Positions 6,726-10,852 of a stretch of 10,852 nt of DNA are shown here, one piece after another (positions within the stretch are counted from its first letter, which is position 1; the number at the start of each line of letters is the position of its first letter). Origin of the DNA: Nitrospirota bacterium (lineage in GTDB: Bacteria > Nitrospirota > Nitrospiria > Nitrospirales > Nitrospiraceae); NCBI GenBank assembly GCA_020028195.1, contig JAHWYE010000030.1, forward strand, positions 1-10,852. The letters are read 5' to 3'. Both the position numbers and the translations under genes were made by a program. The notes below the pieces were generated by a model, which saw nothing but the letters and a program-made list of their open reading frames with translations, searched no databases and was not told where the DNA came from.

Positions 6726-8162
6726 ATGTCCCGTCCCACGTCCAAGCCATTTGCCACTCAGGGATCGTCGACGCAGCGGCGCGAGCGTTCGCTGGTGCCG
6801 GTGGGGATGGCCACAATTCTGCCGCACACCGCGCAGCGTGTCCGCCATCTTGAGGAAACCCTGATGACATCGCTGGGTCGCTGGGGCTACCGCGAGATTA
6901 TCCCGCCGACGTTCGAATACCTGGATGTCCTGTCGGCGGGGTTGGAACCGGATGTGATCGAAAAGTGTTACCAATTCGCCGACCGAACCACCGGGCGGAT
7001 TCTCTTGCTCAGGCCGGACGTGACGGCGCAGATCGCGAGAATTGTCGCCATGGGCATGGTGGGACGGAGCATGCCGCTCCGGCTCTGTTATCGCACCACC
7101 GTGTTTCGCTACGAACCGGAGCATGCGGGGCGCGATCGAGAAATTTTCCAGGTCGGTGCTGAGCTAATCGGCCTTGACGATGTGGCAACGGACGGCGAGA
7201 TTATTGCCTTGATGGTGGAGTGCCTGAAACAACTCGGTCTCCCCGCGTTCAAGATCTCCCTGGGGCACGTGGGGTTCTTCAAGGCACTGCTGGCGAAGTC
7301 AGGCATGTCCATGGACGGCCAGAAACGGGCCGAGCAGGCTGCGGCACGGAAGGATCTGCCCCGGCTCGAAGAGATTCTTTCCTCGGAGCGAGTGCCGGGC
7401 AAGCAGGCGCGGGCCATTCTGGAGGCGCCTGGCCTCTATGGTCGGGACGAAGTGATCGAGCGGGGGCGGGTGCTGGCCGGTCGCGACCGGCAATTACGGG
7501 CGACGCTCGATCGGCTGACCCAGGTCTATCGGCTGTTAGTGTCTGCCGGCATGAGAGACCATCTCCTGCTGGATTTGGGAGAGTTCCGAGGGTTCGACTA
7601 TTATGACGGCGTGGTCTTCGATGTATTCGCCGCCGGCGTCGGATGCGAACTTGGCGGAGGCGGTCGTTACAACCACCTGATCGGTCGGTTTGGTCGAGAT
7701 CTTCCCTCCACGGGCTTTGCTTTTGATGTGGATCGGCTCTTCCGAGCCATGGAATGTCTCGAAGGGGGGCTCCCGCGTTCCAGAGTGGACTTCCTGATCG
7801 CAGCGCCGGTGGCTCGCAGCGATCGACTGTTCCAGGTGTCGCAGATGCTGCGCAATGCGGGTTTTCGCGTGGTCCAACGGGTCGCGCGCGCGACTGGTTC
7901 AACCGGGATCCGGTCTTTGGTGGAAGAGGGGCGCGCGCAGGGAGCCTCAGTGGTGGCGATCCTGGCCGGAACGAGGGTCGCCCCCGATGAGGCCCTGATC
8001 GTGGCGGCTTCCTCAGAAGTTCTGCGTCAGCCCGGCTTTAACAAGATGGTCGGCAAGAGAGTCAAGGTTAAAGATCTTCCCAGTTTGCTGGCAGTGGTCC
8101 CCGAAGGGATCATGTCGTCGGCAATCAAAGCTGATGCCTCAGCTCGATCTGTCAGAACCTAG
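6726..8162 (+). CDS. hisZ: ATP phosphoribosyltransferase regulatory subunit HisZ (HisRS paralog)
   Basis: HisZ has no tRNA ligase activity; it binds short-form HisG and makes the first histidine-synthesis enzyme active and histidine-sensitive. The 478 residues carry a class II synthetase-like core: the N-terminal LVPVGMATILP (23-33), GYREIIPPTFEY (54-65), LLRPDVTAQIAR (94-105), motif-2-like FRYEPEHAGRDREIFQVGAE (127-146), FRGFDYYDGVVFDVF (287-301) and motif-3-like LGGGGRYNHLIGRFG (309-323), then STGFAFDVDRL. Residues about 353-455 look like a degenerate anticodon-binding domain. ATG 6726 is the first suitable start after serA; it lacks a Shine-Dalgarno, and GTG 6795 or ATG 6807 would cut into the conserved N-terminus. 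An upstream extension into serA is discounted. The 3' end overlaps dnaB by 29 nt. A divergent HisRS is the alternative; a short HisG must be elsewhere in the genome. Confidence 0.85.
   Translation: MSRPTSKPFATQGSSTQRRERSLVPVGMATILPHTAQRVRHLEETLMTSLGRWGYREIIPPTFEYLDVLSAGLEPDVIEKCYQFADRTTGRILLLRPDVTAQIARIVAMGMVGRSMPLRLCYRTTVFRYEPEHAGRDREIFQVGAELIGLDDVATDGEIIALMVECLKQLGLPAFKISLGHVGFFKALLAKSGMSMDGQKRAEQAAARKDLPRLEEILSSERVPGKQARAILEAPGLYGRDEVIERGRVLAGRDRQLRATLDRLTQVYRLLVSAGMRDHLLLDLGEFRGFDYYDGVVFDVFAAGVGCELGGGGRYNHLIGRFGRDLPSTGFAFDVDRLFRAMECLEGGLPRSRVDFLIAAPVARSDRLFQVSQMLRNAGFRVVQRVARATGSTGIRSLVEEGRAQGASVVAILAGTRVAPDEALIVAASSEVLRQPGFNKMVGKRVKVKDLPSLLAVVPEGIMSSAIKADASARSVRT
8134..8162 (+). other. 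29-nt overlap of hisZ 3' end and dnaB 5' end
   Basis: The dnaB ATG (8134-8136) lies in the -1 frame relative to hisZ, whose TAG stop is at 8160-8162. The same DNA thus encodes the last nine residues of HisZ and the first nine to ten of DnaB. No Shine-Dalgarno precedes the dnaB ATG, which suggests that ribosomes ending hisZ help start dnaB. Confidence 0.75.
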
Positions 8163-9480
8163 GCTTCCGCCCCAAAATCTCGAGGCGGAGCAATCGGTCT
8201 TGGGCGCCGTCCTGCTCGACAACGCCTCTATGGCGAGGGCCATGGAGGTGCTCACAGAGGAGGACTTCTATCGAACTGCCCATCGGAAGATCTATCTCGC
8301 CATGCTTGATCTCTCGGAGCATGGAGAGGTGATTGATCAGATCACCTTGACGGAACGCTTGAAGACCAAGGGTGAGCTCGAGCCCGTTGGAGGAGCGGCT
8401 TATCTGGCGGAACTGGTCCAGGCGGTACCGACCGCGGCCAATATCAAATACCATTGCAAAATTGTGCGCGACAAGGCACTGCTCCGAGGCCTGATCGGCA
8501 CCTCGACCGAAGTGATCGCTCGCGGGTACGACGGCGCCGCGCCGGTGGACGATCTGCTGGATTTTGCGGAACGGTCTGTGTTCAGCCTCGCCCAAGGCAA
8601 GCTCGGTCGGTCGTTTACTCCGCTTAACCTCATCATCAAGGAGAGTCTTGACCTTGTCGATCGCCTGTCCAAGAGAAAGGAACGGATCACGGGGATTCCA
8701 ACCGGATTCTATGACCTCGATGACCTAACCGCCGGCTTGCAAGCATCGGATCTCGTAGTGATTGCCGGGCGCCCCAGCATGGGGAAGACCAGTCTCGCGC
8801 TCGGCATCGCTCAGCACGCCGCGATTCACCACGGCAAGGCGGTCGGCATCTTCAGTTTGGAAATGTCTAAGGCGCAGTTGGTGTTGCGGATGCTGAGTTC
8901 TGAGGCGCACGTAGATTCCCATGCGCTGCGGACAGGAAAGCTACAGAAGGAGGACTGGTGGAGGCTGGCGGAGGCGGCCGGGCGACTTGAACAGGCTCCC
9001 ATTTTCATCGACGATTCGGGAGCTCTGACCGTCCAACAGATGCGGGGAAAGGCCAGGAGACTGAAGGCAGACAGCGGGCTCGATCTGCTCGTCGTGGACT
9101 ACCTGCAACTGATGCAGGGCCGCGGCGATGCCGAGTCTCGCCAGCAAGAAATTTCCGATATCTCCCGATCCCTCAAGGCACTCGCCAAAGAGCTGGATGT
9201 TCCCGTCGTCGCGCTTTCTCAGTTGAGTCGGGCGGTGGAGAGCCGCAAGCCGCCGATCCCGATGCTGGCCGACCTTCGGGAGAGTGGAGCGATAGAGCAG
9301 GACGCAGACGTGGTGATCTTCATCTACCGGGAGGATCAATACGACCAGAACTCGGAAAAGAAGGGGATCGCCGACATCCTGGTCAGAAAGCATCGGAACG
9401 GCCCGACCGGCGAAAAACAGCTCTTCTTCCACGAAAAGTTCGCAAAATTCGAGAGTCTCGAGAACCGCGAAGTCGTTTGA
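8134..9480 (+). CDS. dnaB: Replicative DNA helicase DnaB
   Basis: DnaB is the hexameric helicase that unwinds the fork and recruits DnaG primase. The 448 residues match the family. The N-terminal domain spans about 10-155, starting LPPQNLEAEQSVLGAVLLDN, followed by a linker and the RecA-like domain from about 180. Visible motifs are ITGIPTGFYDLDDLTAGL (185-202), Walker A GRPSMGKTS (212-220), catalytic Glu243 in SLEMSK, Walker B LLVVDYLQLM (318-327), SQLSRAVESR (362-371), LRESGAIEQDADVV (381-394) with the arginine region, and RKHRNGPTG (418-426). There is no intein or insertion. ATG 8134 lies inside the end of hisZ and has no obvious Shine-Dalgarno, so translational coupling to hisZ is likely. 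The stop codon TGA (9478-9480) is embedded in the promoter of the next gene. Confidence 0.97.
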   Translation: MPQLDLSEPRLPPQNLEAEQSVLGAVLLDNASMARAMEVLTEEDFYRTAHRKIYLAMLDLSEHGEVIDQITLTERLKTKGELEPVGGAAYLAELVQAVPTAANIKYHCKIVRDKALLRGLIGTSTEVIARGYDGAAPVDDLLDFAERSVFSLAQGKLGRSFTPLNLIIKESLDLVDRLSKRKERITGIPTGFYDLDDLTAGLQASDLVVIAGRPSMGKTSLALGIAQHAAIHHGKAVGIFSLEMSKAQLVLRMLSSEAHVDSHALRTGKLQKEDWWRLAEAAGRLEQAPIFIDDSGALTVQQMRGKARRLKADSGLDLLVVDYLQLMQGRGDAESRQQEISDISRSLKALAKELDVPVVALSQLSRAVESRKPPIPMLADLRESGAIEQDADVVIFIYREDQYDQNSEKKGIADILVRKHRNGPTGEKQLFFHEKFAKFESLENREVV

Positions 9481-9506
9481 CGCCCGCTCAGAGGGCTGGG
9501 TATAAT
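9477..9506 (+). promoter_or_regulatory. Near-consensus sigma-70-like promoter of the TPR lipoprotein gene
   Basis: TTGACG (9477-9482), a 5/6 match, is followed by an 18-nt spacer and a perfect TATAAT (9501-9506). The -35 box contains the TGA stop codon of dnaB (9478-9480). Transcription should start near 9513, leaving a leader of about 50 nt. The new gene can thus be expressed apart from the upstream operon. No terminator is visible between dnaB and this promoter. Confidence 0.75.
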
Positions 9507-9562
9507 CCGTGGCACATGTCCACTAAGCCGCCACCGGCTTCGCGTTTCAGCCAACAGAAGGA

Positions 9563-10852
9563 ATGGTCTTGAAGGGACCCACCTTTTGGCATTGCACAGC
9601 GAGGGCATGCTGCCTCGCAGCGAGATGGGACCGGAGGGTGTTGACCCTCTTGGTCATCCCGTGGTTTGTCGTGTCTTGCGGGACCGTCCAGCAGGCAGGC
9701 CGCGACGCGAATCGCGCATCCGGCCAGCCCGCTACTCAGGTGGGCACACCTGCTCCCCCCTCCGACCCCCGTGCCTATTACCATTTTATACTCGGACACC
9801 AAGCAGAACTCGCTCAGGACTCCGAACGAGCGGCCAGGGAGTACCTGAGTGCACTCCAGAGCGACCCGTCGTCCGTCTATTTGAAAGCGCGTCTGGCTAC
9901 GCTCTATTTCTTGATGGGGGAGTTGGCTGACGCCGTTCGATTCGCAGATCAAACAGCGGAGGCGGCCGGGCATCAGGCCCCGATCCTGGCTCAGATGGCT
10001 GCCATCTATGCCGGTGCGGGACAGACCCAAAAAGCCTTGGCCATGTATGATCGTGCCATCAAACAGGATCCGGGCACGAGCGAGCCGTATTTCTCGAAGG
10101 GACTTCTGCTGGCCAATCAAAAGCGTTTCGACGAGGCGGAGCTCGCGTTTACCGAAGGAATTGCACGGGCAAAAGACTCCTCGGTCGGGTATTACTATCT
10201 GGGTCGAGTGGGGGTCGAGTCGAAGCGACTTGACCGGGCGGTTGTTAATTTTGAGCGAGCGATCGGGATCAATCCCGCGTTCGAGCCTGCTTATGTGGCC
10301 TTGGCCTCGGTCCATGAGTCTCAGCAAGAGCGAGGCAAGGCGATAGCGCTCTACCGCAAGTATCTTCAGGAGGTGAATCCGCGTAGTAGGGAGGTCCGTC
10401 AACATCTCGTCAGGCTGTATCTCGGTAACAAAGCGTATGACGAAGCCCTCGCTGAGCTGGACAAGATTCTCGAAGAGGATCCCGGCGATTTAGATGCACA
10501 GTTACGGATGGGCTTGATCTACGGCGAACTGAAGGACTATCCCAAGGCCATCTCGAGTCTGAACCAGATCCTGACGGTGCGGCCGGATGAACTGAAGGTG
10601 CGCGACTATCTCGGACTGATATACGAGGAAAGTAAGGATCACGAGAGCGCGATCCGGGCGTACGAGCACAATCTGAAACTCCAGCCCAACTATTATGAGG
10701 GCCACATGCAACTGGGGTTTCTGCTATATCGGCTGAAGCGGTTCCCGGATGCGATTTCGCATCTCACCTACGCGGTGAAGCTGAGTCCGAAGCAAGCAGA
10801 TGCGCACCTCCTGCTGGGCCTGACCTACCTACAAGCTGAGCAGTATGAGACC
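9563..10852 (+). CDS. TPR-repeat lipoprotein, 3' end beyond the window (430 residues seen)
   Basis: The frame is open from the ATG at 9563 to the last base. The N-terminus has RWDRRVLTLLVIPWFVVSC (21-39), a lipoprotein signal with lipobox VVSC and lipidated Cys39, so the protein should be anchored in a membrane facing the periplasm. A Gln/Ala/Pro-rich linker (40-70) precedes about 10.6 units of 34 residues (71-430) with TPR hallmarks, for example AYVALASVHESQQERGKAIA, LYRK and DYLGLIYEESKDHESAIRAY. AGAAGGA (9556-9562) abuts the ATG; an in-frame TTG at 9569 with a 6-nt spacer fits the ribosome binding site better and would remove only two residues. No enzymatic motif is visible. The repeat count suggests a solenoid scaffold, as in TPR lipoproteins of envelope assembly or exopolysaccharide export, but I cannot assign a specific one. 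It has its own promoter. Confidence 0.88.
   Translation, partial: MVLKGPTFWHCTARACCLAARWDRRVLTLLVIPWFVVSCGTVQQAGRDANRASGQPATQVGTPAPPSDPRAYYHFILGHQAELAQDSERAAREYLSALQSDPSSVYLKARLATLYFLMGELADAVRFADQTAEAAGHQAPILAQMAAIYAGAGQTQKALAMYDRAIKQDPGTSEPYFSKGLLLANQKRFDEAELAFTEGIARAKDSSVGYYYLGRVGVESKRLDRAVVNFERAIGINPAFEPAYVALASVHESQQERGKAIALYRKYLQEVNPRSREVRQHLVRLYLGNKAYDEALAELDKILEEDPGDLDAQLRMGLIYGELKDYPKAISSLNQILTVRPDELKVRDYLGLIYEESKDHESAIRAYEHNLKLQPNYYEGHMQLGFLLYRLKRFPDAISHLTYAVKLSPKQADAHLLLGLTYLQAEQYET

Noticed and set aside
7279..7902. Long minus-strand frame of 207 codons antisense to hisZ
   Set aside because: GC-rich codon positions create such open antisense frames; the sequence is rich in Arg, Pro and Ser with no domain pattern.
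9482..9496. GCCC-N7-GGGC as a terminator behind dnaB
   Set aside because: The stem is only four pairs with no T-run, and it lies within the spacer of the next promoter.
9488..10405. 305-codon minus-strand open frame opposite the TPR lipoprotein
   Set aside because: The plus-strand frame has a promoter, a ribosome binding site, a lipobox and regular TPR units; the minus frame is its shadow and shows no domain.

Overview
The window looks like an ordinary chromosomal stretch from a GC-rich Gram-negative bacterium. A signal-peptide-bearing MltD-type murein hydrolase and a TPR lipoprotein argue for a periplasm and outer membrane. The pairing of a class V aminotransferase with serA and the use of a HisZ regulatory subunit suggest a deep-branching lineage; a Nitrospira-like (Nitrospirota) origin is my best guess. 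That guess rests on protein character and gene order only and was not tested by any search. I see no insertion sequence, prophage, CRISPR array, tRNA or rRNA.

Left part (1-3723). bioF (biotin synthesis) lies on the minus strand, and a probable further minus-strand gene starts at the very left edge (ATG at 10-8 behind a strong Shine-Dalgarno). bioF is divergent from a plus-strand gene for a membrane-anchored TPR protein (1493-2266). The 163-bp region between them holds a good sigma-70-type promoter for each direction and a perfect 7-bp inverted repeat overlapping the bioF -35 box. The TPR gene converges on mltD (2306-3655, minus), a lytic transglycosylase with a GTG start, a strong ribosome binding site and its own promoter.

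Central part (3724-9480). A plus-strand run of four genes is spaced as one operon: a class V aminotransferase (381 aa), serA (530 aa), hisZ (478 aa) and dnaB (448 aa). Gaps are 31 nt and 16 nt, followed by a 29-nt overlap. The first two genes probably supply the first two steps of serine synthesis: SerA makes 3-phosphohydroxypyruvate and the aminotransferase makes phosphoserine in place of a classical SerC. HisZ activates the first enzyme of histidine synthesis, and DnaB is the replicative helicase, so the operon joins amino acid synthesis to replication.

Right part (9481-10852). A near-consensus promoter whose -35 box contains the dnaB stop codon drives a long TPR lipoprotein that is still open at the window end.

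I found no strong candidate for a new biological system. The observations worth a second look are regulatory or architectural: the bioF/TPR divergent promoter, the aminotransferase-serA pair, the hisZ-dnaB overlap, the HisZ C-terminal domain, and the truncated repeat lipoprotein.
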